From an uncultured Cytophagales bacterium (GTDB lineage Bacteria > Bacteroidota > Bacteroidia > Cytophagales > Thermoflexibacteraceae), in NCBI GenBank assembly GCA_938039675.1, contig CALHUI010000003.1:310001-374000 (forward strand): a DNA stretch of 64,000 bases. Reading direction: 5' to 3'. Below, one piece after another: positions 8,854-17,815 of the stretch. Under the pieces are notes generated by a model. The model worked only from the letters and a program-made list of their open reading frames with translations, searched no databases and was not told the origin of the DNA. Position 1 is the stretch's first letter. Each line of letters begins with the position of its first letter. The position numbers were made by a program, and so were the translations under genes.

Positions 8854-9681
8854 TTAGTTATCAGTGGATGAGTATTGTCGGATAAAATGGAGATAGCGTT
8901 GCAGTGCCTGCTCAAAAAGTATCTGATAATCAGGTAGTATGGCTATAAAATTGCCCCAACCTTGTGCATTTTGTAAGCGGGAAGGGTAGGGCTTAATGCT
9001 GTCCCATTCATGTTGAGTGCCGTACTGTACGATGGGTTTCCATTCGGAAAGATATACCAGATAGCCTTTGTCGCACAAAAAATCGCCCAGTGTAGTGTAC
9101 GTGTAGCCGTTAGGTACGGTTTTGTAGTCCTCAAATTCGCAGAGAATAATCGTAGGTTGGCAGGTTTCAAACGGGAAGCCTTTGAGGGCAAACAAATCAT
9201 GCCCTTCAATGTCAATTTTCAGAAAATCTACCTGTGTAACTTTTTCCTGTTGTAAAATGGTGCGCAGCGTAACGGTTTTTACCTGTGTTGCGGGTAAATG
9301 CGAAGAATGAAAAGCCGATAAGGATGAGATACCCGACGAAATGCGACTGGTGTAGAAGTTCACCACTTGGTTGTCTTGGTTGCTGACGGCAAGGGGAAGC
9401 AGTTGCAGCCCCTTAATGGGCGGAATTTTGGCGCGATTGTTCGGGTCGGGTTCAAAGCCAATCACTCGCCAGCCTGCTGCTGCGTATTCTGCACAGGATT
9501 CCCCGAAATGTACGCCTACGTCTATCATAGTACACGGATGCGCCGGTTTGAGAAAATCAAAGAAGAAATCCGCAATAATCTCTGCTTCCGAAAAATGGGG
9601 CTTTCGGTTAGGGCGTAACCGATAGAAGAGTTTTTGGGTATTACGTCTTCCCAGAAGCCTGTAAATCAGATTTTTAAGCAT
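8854..9681 (-). CDS. FkbM-family methyltransferase
   Basis: The first possible codon is a TTG at 9702, but the ATG at 9681 (MLKNLIYRLL) is the better start, giving 275 residues. An N-terminal basic, weakly hydrophobic segment is followed by the SAM-binding fold: motif I MIDVGVHFGES near residue 53, FEPDPNN at the end of strand 2, and VDFLKIDIEGHDLFALKGF, the diagnostic FkbM segment. Such enzymes O-methylate sugars or other small hydroxylated molecules. No glycosyltransferases flank it, so the substrate is unknown. It sits 21 bases after the dehydrogenase gene on the same strand. Confidence 0.85.
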   Translation of the reverse strand: MLKNLIYRLLGRRNTQKLFYRLRPNRKPHFSEAEIIADFFFDFLKPAHPCTMIDVGVHFGESCAEYAAAGWRVIGFEPDPNNRAKIPPIKGLQLLPLAVSNQDNQVVNFYTSRISSGISSLSAFHSSHLPATQVKTVTLRTILQQEKVTQVDFLKIDIEGHDLFALKGFPFETCQPTIILCEFEDYKTVPNGYTYTTLGDFLCDKGYLVYLSEWKPIVQYGTQHEWDSIKPYPSRLQNAQGWGNFIAILPDYQILFEQALQRYLHFIRQYSSTDN

Positions 9682-9702
9682 AGGCGGGTTATTGCAGCAC
9701 AA

Positions 9703-10635
9703 TTACTTAATTCCTAAAAAGCCAAACAGCAATTCTATGGCGCGCATACTTGCCCTGTGTACGGCTTCTACCGTATTAGAGCCGTTGTGTGTGCCAAAAA
9801 TGCATTGCTCAAAATGGCGCAGCGGAGAGTCTGGCGGAAGCGGCTCATTTTCAAATACATCCAGCGCTGCTGCCGCTACTTTGCCCGTTTTGAGTGCTTC
9901 AATCAGTGCCTTCTCGTCTATCACAAGCCCGCGCGATACATTGACGATGCGCATACCGTCTTTGCCCATGCCAATTGTGCCAGCATTGACCAGATGAAGG
10001 GTTTCGGGAGTCAGTGAGCAAGTAACAATCAGAAAATCGGCATAGGAAAGTCCGTTCGGAAATGTCTGAAATTCAACACCTTTTATCTTTTCGCGGAAAC
10101 GGGTATAGGGGTCGTAAGCTATCAGGTGCATATCAAAAGCGGCGAGCCTTTTGGCAACGTGCATCCCAATATCGCCATAGCCCAAAATAGCAGCGGTTTT
10201 ACCTTGCAGGCTTATACCGGGCGGTTTAGGCCAACGGCCTTCCATTACGCCTTTGTGAATAGGAAAAGTGTGCCGCGCCAGCGCCAATACATAGGAAACT
10301 GCTAAGTCGGCTACTTCATTGCCGAACATATAGGGCGTATTGGAAACGGGAATTCCCAACTTTTCACAGGCTTTAAAGTCCACATTATCCACGCCGATGC
10401 CCCATTTGACACAGGCTTTCAACTTACCTGCTTTGCCTGCGGTCAGCACTTTTTCGTTGGCAGGGTCATCACCGATAATCCAGCCATCAAATTCGGGCAG
10501 TAACTCAATGAGTTGTTGCTCGGTCAGGGTTTGCACAAAGTTCGGTATAACCAATTCAATGCCCTGTGCTTCAAACAGATGCCTAAACTCATGGATTTGC
10601 CCAATCATGGGAGGGCAGCTAAGCAATACTTTCAT
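9703..10635 (-). CDS. D-isomer-specific 2-hydroxyacid dehydrogenase (phosphoglycerate dehydrogenase-like)
   Basis: The ATG at 10635 (MKVLLSCPPM) is chosen over an upstream start at 10674; it gives 310 residues. The two-domain fold is clear: the substrate domain, then GYGDIGMHVAKRLAAF as the NAD-binding Rossmann motif near residue 150, then the catalytic Arg in VNVSRGLVID, the Glu in ALDVFENEP and the His in GTHNGSNT. It oxidises a D-2-hydroxyacid with NAD. It lacks the ACT domain of SerA and has no serine-pathway neighbours, so it may act on another acid such as a sugar-derived one. Confidence 0.85.
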   Translation of the reverse strand: MKVLLSCPPMIGQIHEFRHLFEAQGIELVIPNFVQTLTEQQLIELLPEFDGWIIGDDPANEKVLTAGKAGKLKACVKWGIGVDNVDFKACEKLGIPVSNTPYMFGNEVADLAVSYVLALARHTFPIHKGVMEGRWPKPPGISLQGKTAAILGYGDIGMHVAKRLAAFDMHLIAYDPYTRFREKIKGVEFQTFPNGLSYADFLIVTCSLTPETLHLVNAGTIGMGKDGMRIVNVSRGLVIDEKALIEALKTGKVAAAALDVFENEPLPPDSPLRHFEQCIFGTHNGSNTVEAVHRASMRAIELLFGFLGIK

Positions 10636-10703
10636 AGGATGGAATAAAGAGCCTATTGGCAGACAAAAGTACAATAGTGTAAGGACTTTCTGTAGGAAAG
10701 TTT

Positions 10704-13700
10704 CTACTGTTCCAGCATCAACAAACTGCCATTATTGCGGGCAACCAACCACCGCTGCTTGCCGCCAATGGTAACGGTTTGAATATCACGTACTTCGCCT
10801 TCGGTTAGCCAGCCCGACTGATGCGGCAGCAGGCTTTTCCACTGCCCGTTGCCTTGGTTGAGTAATATCAGACCGCAGAAAGCATCGTAACGCCCCTGAT
10901 AAGTGCTTACGCCGTACAGGTTGCCGCCAATAAGTACATCGGGGCGGTTGTCCTGATTAACATCTGCTACATAGAAAGTGAAAATTTTACTCATTTGTGC
11001 TTCGGCAGGCAGTGGCAGCGGTTTAAAATTGCCTTTGCCATCGTTACGCAACCACAGGGAGGCGAAGGTGTTCACCAATTTGCGGGTGGCATTCTGCATG
11101 AGTTTATCATCCATAATTTCGCCCAACGTTTTGCCGGCGTATTGGTTGTAGGCAGTAAACTTCTTGTTGATAACGGAAGGAATCTGTTTGCCAACTTCAT
11201 CCTTAAAGGCTACGGGATAGACTTTATTGCCGCGATTGTAGGCAAGAATTTGCTCATCTCTGCCGTTTTTGTCAAAATCTTTAACGAAAATATGCAGTAA
11301 AGGATTACTGTCTTTGATGAGCTTGGTGTTCAGACCGATATTGCCTGCCAGAAGGTCTGTATCACCGTCGCCGTCTAAGTCTGCTGCGGTGATTGTCTGC
11401 CACAGGCCGTTGAGGTTTTGCAAGCCATTGTCTTTTGCTGCTGTCAGTTTGCCCTTTTGGTTCAGGAATACAACAGGCGACATCCAGTCGCCGACTACCG
11501 TCAAATCCGGCTGTTTGTCGCCGTTCAGGTCTGCCCAGCGTGCATCGGTAACCATACCCACGTCTGTAAGGCCGCTTACCGTGCTTGTAATATCTTTGAA
11601 ATTGCCCTTGCCGTCATTTTGTAAGAGGTAGGAGCGCGGTGTGCGCCCGTAGGCATAAGCTACCACGCGCCCACCGACGAACAAGTCTATATCGCCGTCG
11701 CCGTCAAAGTCGGCAGCACGCACGCAACTTTTATTGTCGGGCATTGGTGGCAGGGCCTGACGGTCGCGGGTGAAATTACCCTTTCCATCGTTGCGGTAGA
11801 GGCGGTCATACTGCTCCTCCATTTGTCCAAAAAACTCATTGCCGCCACTGACTACGTACAAGTCCAAATCGCCGTCTTTATCTGCATCAAAAAACAGTGC
11901 ATCCACATCCTCATAAACCGAATCTGCTTCAATATCAGCCACTTGCAACAATTTGAACCCGTTGACTGTTTGTGTATAAAGTGCGCCGCTCTGATACTTT
12001 GCACCAGACAAATACAGGTCGTCTAAGCCGTCGCCGTTCACATCGCCCACAGCTATTTTGGGTCCTTCGGTAGAAACTTTGAAAGGAATGAGTGGTTCGC
12101 GATTGAAGTCAAAGAAGGTGTTTTCGCGGTGTTGCCAATCTATCGGGGCGTTTATGAGCGTAAACAGCGGTTTTTCTTGCGGTGCAAATAAAGGCAAGGG
12201 TGTAGGCGGAGCTTGCATCTGCGCATTGGCGATGTCTAAGGTAATGATTTGATTAACAGGTACTTGTGTTTTTATTTCAGTGCGGAAATCCGACCAAATC
12301 ACTACGAGTGAATCAATGGTTTGTGCTTGTCCTAAGCCGAAGTGCAACACGGGCGCAACCGCCGAAAGGAAACCACGCGTAAGCATGAGTTGCTGCATTT
12401 GTGTTTCGCCGTTAGCTTTTACAAAAACTTTTGCCCCAACGCCGAAACGATTCAGCGAATCGCCCTTAAAAGTGAAGTTTATCCAATTGTTCGGACTGAT
12501 TTTTTCGGCATTATTCCGATAAATTCCTGCGGTTTGGTTGATGCGATTGGTTACCAAGTCCAAGTCGCCGTCGTTGTCTAAATCCACATAGACCGCGCCG
12601 TTGCTAAAATCGGGCTCATCAAACCCCCATTTAGCCGAGTGGTTGCTGAAACGATAGTCTTTTTCGCCTTTAAAAATATAGTTGTGCACTTTGCCTTTGG
12701 GCATAAGCGCAATAGATTGGCGGTCAATTTCCTGCGGGTTGCCGATGGCGCGGCGCAGCGAGTCATTCGCCAGAAATTTAATGTAGTCCAAGTTATTCGG
12801 GCGGCGCGGGATGCCGTTGGTAACGAAAATATCCTTGCGCCCGTCGTTGTCGTAGTCGGCAAGCAGGGCGCTCCAACTCCAATCGGTGGCAGCTACTCCG
12901 GCCTGGGAAGCAATTTCCGCAAATTTTTTCCCGCCCAAATTCAACTGCAAACAGTTGCGACTGAACTGATAGGCGAACCCATAAGCCAATTTGAATTGAT
13001 AAATGTCAAAAGGGTCTTCGCCTACGGATGATTTTTCCACCGTTTCGTCTTCGGGATACATATCCAACGACATAAGGTCTATGTAGCCGTCGTTGTTCAG
13101 GTCTGCCGCATCGCAGCCCATTGTGAAGCGGCTGATGTGTCCGAATGCACTTTTAAGGCTTTCGGTGAACGTGCCGTTGCGGTTGTTGATATAGTAGTAG
13201 TCGTCTTCGTGGAAATCATTGCCTATGTAAAGGTCTTCCCAGCCGTCATTGTTCAGGTCTGCTACTACTATGCCCAGCCCGTAGCCCATTGCCGCGCCAA
13301 AAATACCTGCTTGTTCGGAAACATTGGTGAAAATTTTAGCAGGCTTTTGCCCTTTCAAATCTTTGGAAGGGATGGTTTCATTGCGAAACAGGTAGTCGCC
13401 CGATTCGTTATTGCGAAGGTTACGCGCCGTTACGCGGTCGTAGGAGCGCGAGGTGTGCACGGCATGGTTGAGTAGGTAGCAGTCCAAGTCCCCGTCTTTG
13501 TCGTAGTCAAAAAAGGCTGCTTGCGTAGAAAAACCCGTAAAATCCAGCCCATAGTCGGCGGCTTTTTCGGTGAAAGTCAAATCGCCGTTGTTGATGTAGA
13601 GTTCGTTTGCGCCTTCCAACCCTTTGTAGTTGCCAACGGCACAAATGTAAATATCAGGATAGCCGTCTGCGTTTACGTCGGCAATGGTTACGCCTGTTTT

Positions 13701-14045
13701 CCAGTCGGCATAGCCGCCCACGCCTGCTTTTTCGGTGATGTCTTCAAACGCAAAATTGCCTTTGTTGATATACAGGCGGTTTTTTACCTGATTACCCGTA
13801 AAAAATAGGTCAAATTTCCCGTCTAAATTGAAGTCGGCAGCAGCGACCCCGCCGCCGTTGTAGTAGTAGAGGTAATCCAGAATGTTGATTTTTTCCGTAT
13901 CGGTTAGGGTATTAGCAAAACTGATACCTGTCTGCGTAGGTTCTAAGGCAGTAAATAGCGGATTTTCAGCTTTTTGTGTTTGTTCGTTGTGGCAGGAAAC
14001 CAGCAACAATGCTCCGAAAAAGATTCCGTACAGCGTCGCTTTCAT
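10704..14045 (-). CDS. giant FG-GAP/VCBS-repeat lipoprotein with ASPIC/UnbV domain (CRTAC1-like)
   Basis: From the ATG at 14045 the protein is about 1113 residues and begins with a lipoprotein signal ending LLLVSC. The body holds two sets of FG-GAP calcium-binding repeats, seen as many copies of D-x-D/N-x-DG-x-x-D (for example DFNLDGKFDLF, DYDKDGDLDCY, DLDGDGDTDLL), forming beta propellers. Between them is an ASPIC/UnbV domain, with NWINFTFKGDSLNRFGVGAKV and a following HFGLG. Such proteins are surface-exposed in Bacteroidota and probably bind glycans or other partners. It lies 74 bases after the LytTR regulator gene on the same strand. The fold is secure; the partner is unknown. Confidence 0.9.
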   Translation of the reverse strand: MKATLYGIFFGALLLVSCHNEQTQKAENPLFTALEPTQTGISFANTLTDTEKINILDYLYYYNGGGVAAADFNLDGKFDLFFTGNQVKNRLYINKGNFAFEDITEKAGVGGYADWKTGVTIADVNADGYPDIYICAVGNYKGLEGANELYINNGDLTFTEKAADYGLDFTGFSTQAAFFDYDKDGDLDCYLLNHAVHTSRSYDRVTARNLRNNESGDYLFRNETIPSKDLKGQKPAKIFTNVSEQAGIFGAAMGYGLGIVVADLNNDGWEDLYIGNDFHEDDYYYINNRNGTFTESLKSAFGHISRFTMGCDAADLNNDGYIDLMSLDMYPEDETVEKSSVGEDPFDIYQFKLAYGFAYQFSRNCLQLNLGGKKFAEIASQAGVAATDWSWSALLADYDNDGRKDIFVTNGIPRRPNNLDYIKFLANDSLRRAIGNPQEIDRQSIALMPKGKVHNYIFKGEKDYRFSNHSAKWGFDEPDFSNGAVYVDLDNDGDLDLVTNRINQTAGIYRNNAEKISPNNWINFTFKGDSLNRFGVGAKVFVKANGETQMQQLMLTRGFLSAVAPVLHFGLGQAQTIDSLVVIWSDFRTEIKTQVPVNQIITLDIANAQMQAPPTPLPLFAPQEKPLFTLINAPIDWQHRENTFFDFNREPLIPFKVSTEGPKIAVGDVNGDGLDDLYLSGAKYQSGALYTQTVNGFKLLQVADIEADSVYEDVDALFFDADKDGDLDLYVVSGGNEFFGQMEEQYDRLYRNDGKGNFTRDRQALPPMPDNKSCVRAADFDGDGDIDLFVGGRVVAYAYGRTPRSYLLQNDGKGNFKDITSTVSGLTDVGMVTDARWADLNGDKQPDLTVVGDWMSPVVFLNQKGKLTAAKDNGLQNLNGLWQTITAADLDGDGDTDLLAGNIGLNTKLIKDSNPLLHIFVKDFDKNGRDEQILAYNRGNKVYPVAFKDEVGKQIPSVINKKFTAYNQYAGKTLGEIMDDKLMQNATRKLVNTFASLWLRNDGKGNFKPLPLPAEAQMSKIFTFYVADVNQDNRPDVLIGGNLYGVSTYQGRYDAFCGLILLNQGNGQWKSLLPHQSGWLTEGEVRDIQTVTIGGKQRWLVARNNGSLLMLEQ

Positions 14046-14119
14046 GTACAAATAGTTGTTTGTGTCTTCGTCTGAATAACACAAATAAAGCGAATCGGTT
14101 TGGAATATAATATGGAAGC

Positions 14120-14812
14120 CTACAACTTCCTGATTTTTCGGAAAAAGTCTTGTTGATAGGTGCGGCTGATGGGAATTTCTTTGCCTTTGATGACGATTTC
14201 GTTGTCCTCAATGCTTTCTATGCGGCTGATATTGACAATGTAGGAACGATGCACTCGGACAAAACGGTTGTCGGGCAGTTTGTCTTCAATGGATTTGAGC
14301 GTGGTATCTACCACATATTGCCGCTGTTCGGTATGAATCAGCACATAGTCGGAAAGCCCCTCAATAAACCAAATGTCAGCAGCAGATAGGCGCACCATTT
14401 TGTTATTAACCTTAACAAAGAAGTCGTCGCTGTCGCCCGATTCATTGGCTGTTTTGTTGCGAATACGTTCCGAAATCTTGGCAGCCGACCGCGTAAAGCG
14501 TGGAAAATCAATAGGTTTAACCAAATAGTCGGTAGCGTCCAGCTCAAATGCTGCCAGTGCGAAATTGGTATGCGATGTTGTAAAAATGGTTGCGGGCGGT
14601 TGCGGCAGTGCTTTCACCAATTCAATACCCGACAGTCCGGGCATATCTATATCTACGTACAATACATCCACGGGAGATTGTAGAAGGTAACTCAGCGCCT
14701 CTGTTCCGGAAGAAAAAACAGCTGTGCAGTCCAGAAAACTGGTTAAGCCGATAAAATGCTCTAAAATCTTCCGCGATTGTTCATCGTCGTCTATGACTAC
14801 ACATTTGAGCAT
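14120..14812 (-). CDS. LytTR-family response regulator
   Basis: The start is the ATG at 14812 (MLKCVVIDDDE), 230 residues; the upstream frame extension to 14920 has no receiver similarity. The receiver domain has the acidic triad IDDDE, the phosphoacceptor Asp in LYVDIDMPGLSG, Thr in IFTTSH and Lys in YLVKPIDF. The C-terminal LytTR DNA-binding domain follows from about residue 130 (VKVNNKMVRLSAADIWFIEG, then FVRVHRSYIVNI). No LytS-type histidine kinase is next to it, so it is an orphan regulator in this window. It directly precedes the FG-GAP lipoprotein, which could be its target. Confidence 0.92.
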   Translation of the reverse strand: MLKCVVIDDDEQSRKILEHFIGLTSFLDCTAVFSSGTEALSYLLQSPVDVLYVDIDMPGLSGIELVKALPQPPATIFTTSHTNFALAAFELDATDYLVKPIDFPRFTRSAAKISERIRNKTANESGDSDDFFVKVNNKMVRLSAADIWFIEGLSDYVLIHTEQRQYVVDTTLKSIEDKLPDNRFVRVHRSYIVNISRIESIEDNEIVIKGKEIPISRTYQQDFFRKIRKL

Positions 14813-15351
14813 GAGCAGGGAGGGGTAATAGTTTTGGTCATTTTCACGGGTTTTGCAAAAATAACTGCAAAAAGGTAGCCAAAAAAAGAAGATGTCACCA
14901 AAAGCAACATCTTCTAACAAACTACATAATTAGGATTAATGTATATCTGAACGCCGAAGCAATAATTGCGATACAAAACATCCCCGCGAATGGCGGGGAT
15001 GGCAAGTTAGGTTGTAAGTTTGACCTTAATAGGTTTGTGCTCGATACTAAGACCCTGTTTGCAGAAAGAAGGTTGCAAAGGGGTGATATTTTTTTACATG
15101 AAGTTAGCACATAAGCATTTGCGTAAGTTAAGGGGGATTTTTGGAGCAAGCAAAATGCTTAATCGGTGTTCGTTGGTATTATACGCACACCTGACGAGCG
15201 CCTAAGACTCGTTAGGTGTAAGCTGTCGTTTTTCAATGATTTACATGAAAATATTCACCAATCACCGAGGTTTTTGCATAAATCCCTAATCCGAGTTCCC
15301 CAATAGCGGTTTATTGGGCGTTTCTTCAAAGTAACGCAGTCAATTGCCCGG
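14813..15351. other. non-coding gap with hairpins
   Basis: No convincing reading frame is visible on either strand in these 539 bases. It holds three hairpins: ATCCCCGC/GCGGGGAT at 14980-15000, whose minus-strand reading is followed by GTTTTG and could be a weak terminator; a 12-bp palindromic element at 15187-15219, described separately; and CCCAATA/TATTGGG at 15299-15318. It separates the LytTR regulator from the DUF2141 gene, both on the minus strand. Confidence 0.6.
15187..15219. repeat. palindromic element, copy A (CCTGACGRG family)
   Basis: ACACCTGACGAG (15187-15198) pairs with CTCGTTAGGTGT (15208-15219) over 12 bp with one G-T wobble and a 9-base loop. The core CCTGACGAG...CTCGTTAGG resembles the hairpin at 38754-38782 (CCTGACGGG...CCCGTCAGG). 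It has no T tract, so it is not a classical terminator. A dispersed REP-like element is likely. Confidence 0.5.
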
Positions 15352-15795
15352 CTACCAGTAAATCATCTGTATCTGTTGCCTGATTTCGGGCTTGTCTAAA
15401 ACAAACTTTGCATCTGCATATTTGGGTGCACCCAGCGAATTTTTGGCGTTATTGGAGGCAGCGTAGCCTTCTTTGGGGATGCCCAGCATGTTGGTATCCA
15501 TTTTTCCATTGTCGTTTTCATCGTGCAGCAGCGAAAAAGCATATTCCCCATACGGTACTTCAAATACAATTTGTGCCTGCTTGCCCGAAAGATTTATCCG
15601 GGCCGTCGCTATTGCTGATTTTTCGTCTTTCATAAACCCTTTTTCGCTTTTGTAGAGGGCAGCCAACACCTTGCCGTCGGCACTGCGCAGGTGGCTTATT
15701 TCTACTACTATTTTGCCGGTCTGTGCGGCTGCTTTGCCACCCGACCACATCAGTAAGATAATGACCGCACCCAACAATTGGCTTTTCAAGTTCAT
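15352..15795 (-). CDS. DUF2141-family exported protein
   Basis: 147 residues with a signal peptide ending KAAAQ, followed by a DUF2141 beta-sandwich: VEISHLRSADGKVLAALY, then VPYGEYAFSLLHDENDNGKMDTN with the conserved H-D-N-G-K-x-D segment, then GIPKEGYAASNNA. The family is common in Bacteroidota; its function is not established, and it is periplasmic or surface located. It diverges from the membrane-protein gene at 15882. Confidence 0.85.
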   Translation of the reverse strand: MNLKSQLLGAVIILLMWSGGKAAAQTGKIVVEISHLRSADGKVLAALYKSEKGFMKDEKSAIATARINLSGKQAQIVFEVPYGEYAFSLLHDENDNGKMDTNMLGIPKEGYAASNNAKNSLGAPKYADAKFVLDKPEIRQQIQMIYW

Positions 15796-15855
15796 GAAAC
15801 CCTGATTTTTATAAAACTTGTCGCAATTTTTACACCAGATTCACTGCTTACTCCA

Positions 15856-15863
15856 TAACTTTG
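15856..15863 (+). promoter_or_regulatory. candidate -7 promoter box
   Basis: TAACTTTG matches the Bacteroidota -7 consensus TAnnTTTG and lies 18 bases before the ATG at 15882. It overlaps the TTG at 15861, which argues against that codon as a start. No clear -33 TTTG is visible at the usual spacing. Confidence 0.4.
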
Positions 15864-15881
15864 TTATGTAACTTTTTTGCA

Positions 15882-16490
15882 ATGAAAAGCGAAACTCTAT
15901 CGGGTAAACAATTACTCTACCTCATCATTCAGGGATTTATCGCCTACGTAGGAATTGTACTGTGGCATGAAGGCACACTGCGGAGCGAATATGAAGCTAA
16001 CGTAGCGGCTTTGTATGAAAAATCGGTACAAAAATTAACACAGGAATCACCTGAGGCGGTTGCCCGATGGGCTGTACTGGAGCGCAACTATCTGAAACAA
16101 TTGACGCGCGATAAGGGAAATCCTATCAATAAAATTTCTGCCGAGAACCGCAACAGGGAAAAATACGGCAATCCTATTGGCCCGACCTACGAATTTCTCA
16201 CTGCCGAACTGTTGAAAAAAGGGATTCCTGCCGATATGACCGACCAGCAGATTATTTCCAGCGCTGCCACGTCTAATGAAAGCATCAATCAGCGCATGAA
16301 CCAAGTGGCTATTATCGGTATTAGTTTGTGCCTGTTTTATGTAGCCATTACGGCCATCAAAGTATTTGTTTCGCACGAAGACAAAGTTGCCGTACTCAAA
16401 CGGGAGTTTATCGGCCTGATGGCCTCGCTTGCATCAGGCACACTTATCTCTCAGGTACTTGCCAATGCGTACTACTTTTTCATTGATTAA
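15882..16490 (+). CDS. hypothetical membrane protein, 202 aa
   Basis: The start is placed at the ATG at 15882 because a promoter-like box covers the upstream TTG at 15861. A first membrane helix (about residues 11-30, YLIIQGFIAYVGIVLW) is followed by a soluble, probably periplasmic segment of about 100 residues, then two more helices near 145-165 and 180-200. I do not recognise a family. It stands alone between divergent and downstream genes and is followed by its own terminator. Confidence 0.65.
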   Translation: MKSETLSGKQLLYLIIQGFIAYVGIVLWHEGTLRSEYEANVAALYEKSVQKLTQESPEAVARWAVLERNYLKQLTRDKGNPINKISAENRNREKYGNPIGPTYEFLTAELLKKGIPADMTDQQIISSAATSNESINQRMNQVAIIGISLCLFYVAITAIKVFVSHEDKVAVLKREFIGLMASLASGTLISQVLANAYYFFID

Positions 16491-16516
16491 GTAGAAGCAA
16501 CTTACCGAAAAAATGC

Positions 16517-16550
16517 AAGCCATTCCCAAAGATAGGGGTTGGCTTTTTCT
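16517..16550 (+). terminator. intrinsic terminator after the 15882 gene
   Basis: AAGCCATTCCC (16517-16527) pairs with GGGGTTGGCTT (16535-16545) with two imperfect positions, followed by TTTT and CTTT. It separates the membrane-protein gene from pfkA. Confidence 0.6.
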
Positions 16551-16604
16551 TTACTTCCTGTCAAATTAGGTATATTGGCATCGTTTTTTTTGAATAGTTA
16601 AGCC

Positions 16605-17708
16605 ATGCCTAAGAAAAAGAAAGTGCTCGTACTTACCGGCGGAGGCGATTGCCCCGGCCTGAATGCCGTTATCCGTGCTATTGTTAAACGTGCTTCGCAA
16701 ACGCCCGAATGGGAGGTTTGGGGTAGTATGGAAGCCTACAACGGCATTTTGCGACAACCGCAAGAGCTTGTTTTATTGGACAACAAAGCAGTGGCAGGCA
16801 TTCATGTAAAGGGTGGGACGATTATCAAAACTACCAACAAAGGAGGACCCTTTAATTGGCCTGTCAAAAATCCCGATGGCTCGTGGAGTAGCACTGACCG
16901 TTCGCAGGAGTTGGTGCAATTGATTAAAAATCAGGGGTTTGAGGCTGTTATCAGCATTGGTGGCGATGGTTCGCAGCGTATTAGCAAGGCACTGTACGAC
17001 ATGGGCGTGCCTATGATTGGTGTACCCAAAACAATAGACAACGACTTGGGGGCTACTGATTACACTTTTGGCTTTCAAACGGCGGTTCAAATAGCTACAG
17101 AATGTTTTGACAAACTCGTAACCACTGCCGAAAGCCACCACCGCGTGATGATTATGGAAGTTATGGGGCGCGATGCGGGATGGATTGCTTTGCATACGGC
17201 TATTGCAGGCGGTGCGGAGGTGTGTCTTATCCCCGAAATCCCTTATGACATACAAAAAATTACTGAGCGCCTGAACAGCCGTTTTGATAACGGGCGCGGG
17301 TTTGCGCACATCGTCATTTCCGAAGGAGCCAAACCCAAAGAAGGCACTGTAACTGCCCGTGCAGCCACCGAAGCAGGTTATGAGAACGTGCGCTTAGGAG
17401 GAGTAGCCTATCAACTTTCTGCACAACTCAAAGCCGCCGGATGCACTGCCGATATCAGGGAAACCGTTTTGGGGCACATACAGCGCGGCGGTACACCCAT
17501 CGCCTTCGACCGCATATTGGCCACACAGTTTGGCGTAAAAGCCTTTGAAATGGTGCTGGCCGGCCAATTTGGACGAATGGTGAGTTACCGCAACAATACC
17601 ATCACTACCGTAACGATAGAAGAAGCCACTGCCCGCTACAACGGTGTAACGACCGACTCCTACCTCATCCAGACCGCCCGCGGCATAGGGATTAGCTTGG
17701 GAGATTAA
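16605..17708 (+). CDS. pfkA: 6-phosphofructokinase
   Basis: 367 residues with the PFK signature: LTGGGDCPGLNAVIRA at the start, GGDGSQ near residue 119 and PKTIDND near 140 with the catalytic Asp, then MEVMGRDAGWIALH and LGHIQRGG. It phosphorylates fructose 6-phosphate in glycolysis. The position equal to E. coli residue 104 is Gly, which favours ATP, while the position equal to 124 is Lys (PKT rather than PGT), as in pyrophosphate-type enzymes. This mix is known in some ATP-using group III PFKs, so ATP is the more likely donor. The gene is flanked by its own intergenic spaces and is probably monocistronic. Confidence 0.92.
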   Translation: MPKKKKVLVLTGGGDCPGLNAVIRAIVKRASQTPEWEVWGSMEAYNGILRQPQELVLLDNKAVAGIHVKGGTIIKTTNKGGPFNWPVKNPDGSWSSTDRSQELVQLIKNQGFEAVISIGGDGSQRISKALYDMGVPMIGVPKTIDNDLGATDYTFGFQTAVQIATECFDKLVTTAESHHRVMIMEVMGRDAGWIALHTAIAGGAEVCLIPEIPYDIQKITERLNSRFDNGRGFAHIVISEGAKPKEGTVTARAATEAGYENVRLGGVAYQLSAQLKAAGCTADIRETVLGHIQRGGTPIAFDRILATQFGVKAFEMVLAGQFGRMVSYRNNTITTVTIEEATARYNGVTTDSYLIQTARGIGISLGD

Positions 17709-17815
17709 GCAGGTTAGAGTGAGTGAATAACTGCGCGAATTGTTGCGAATGGTATGGTTTTTTGCTGATTGTTATATCCGAAAATACCAATCTGCTTTCC
17801 GGAATACCGGTTTGT

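Noticed and set aside
10995-13808. Many plus-strand open frames across the FG-GAP gene
   Set aside because: They are shadows of the repetitive minus-strand gene; none resembles a protein family.
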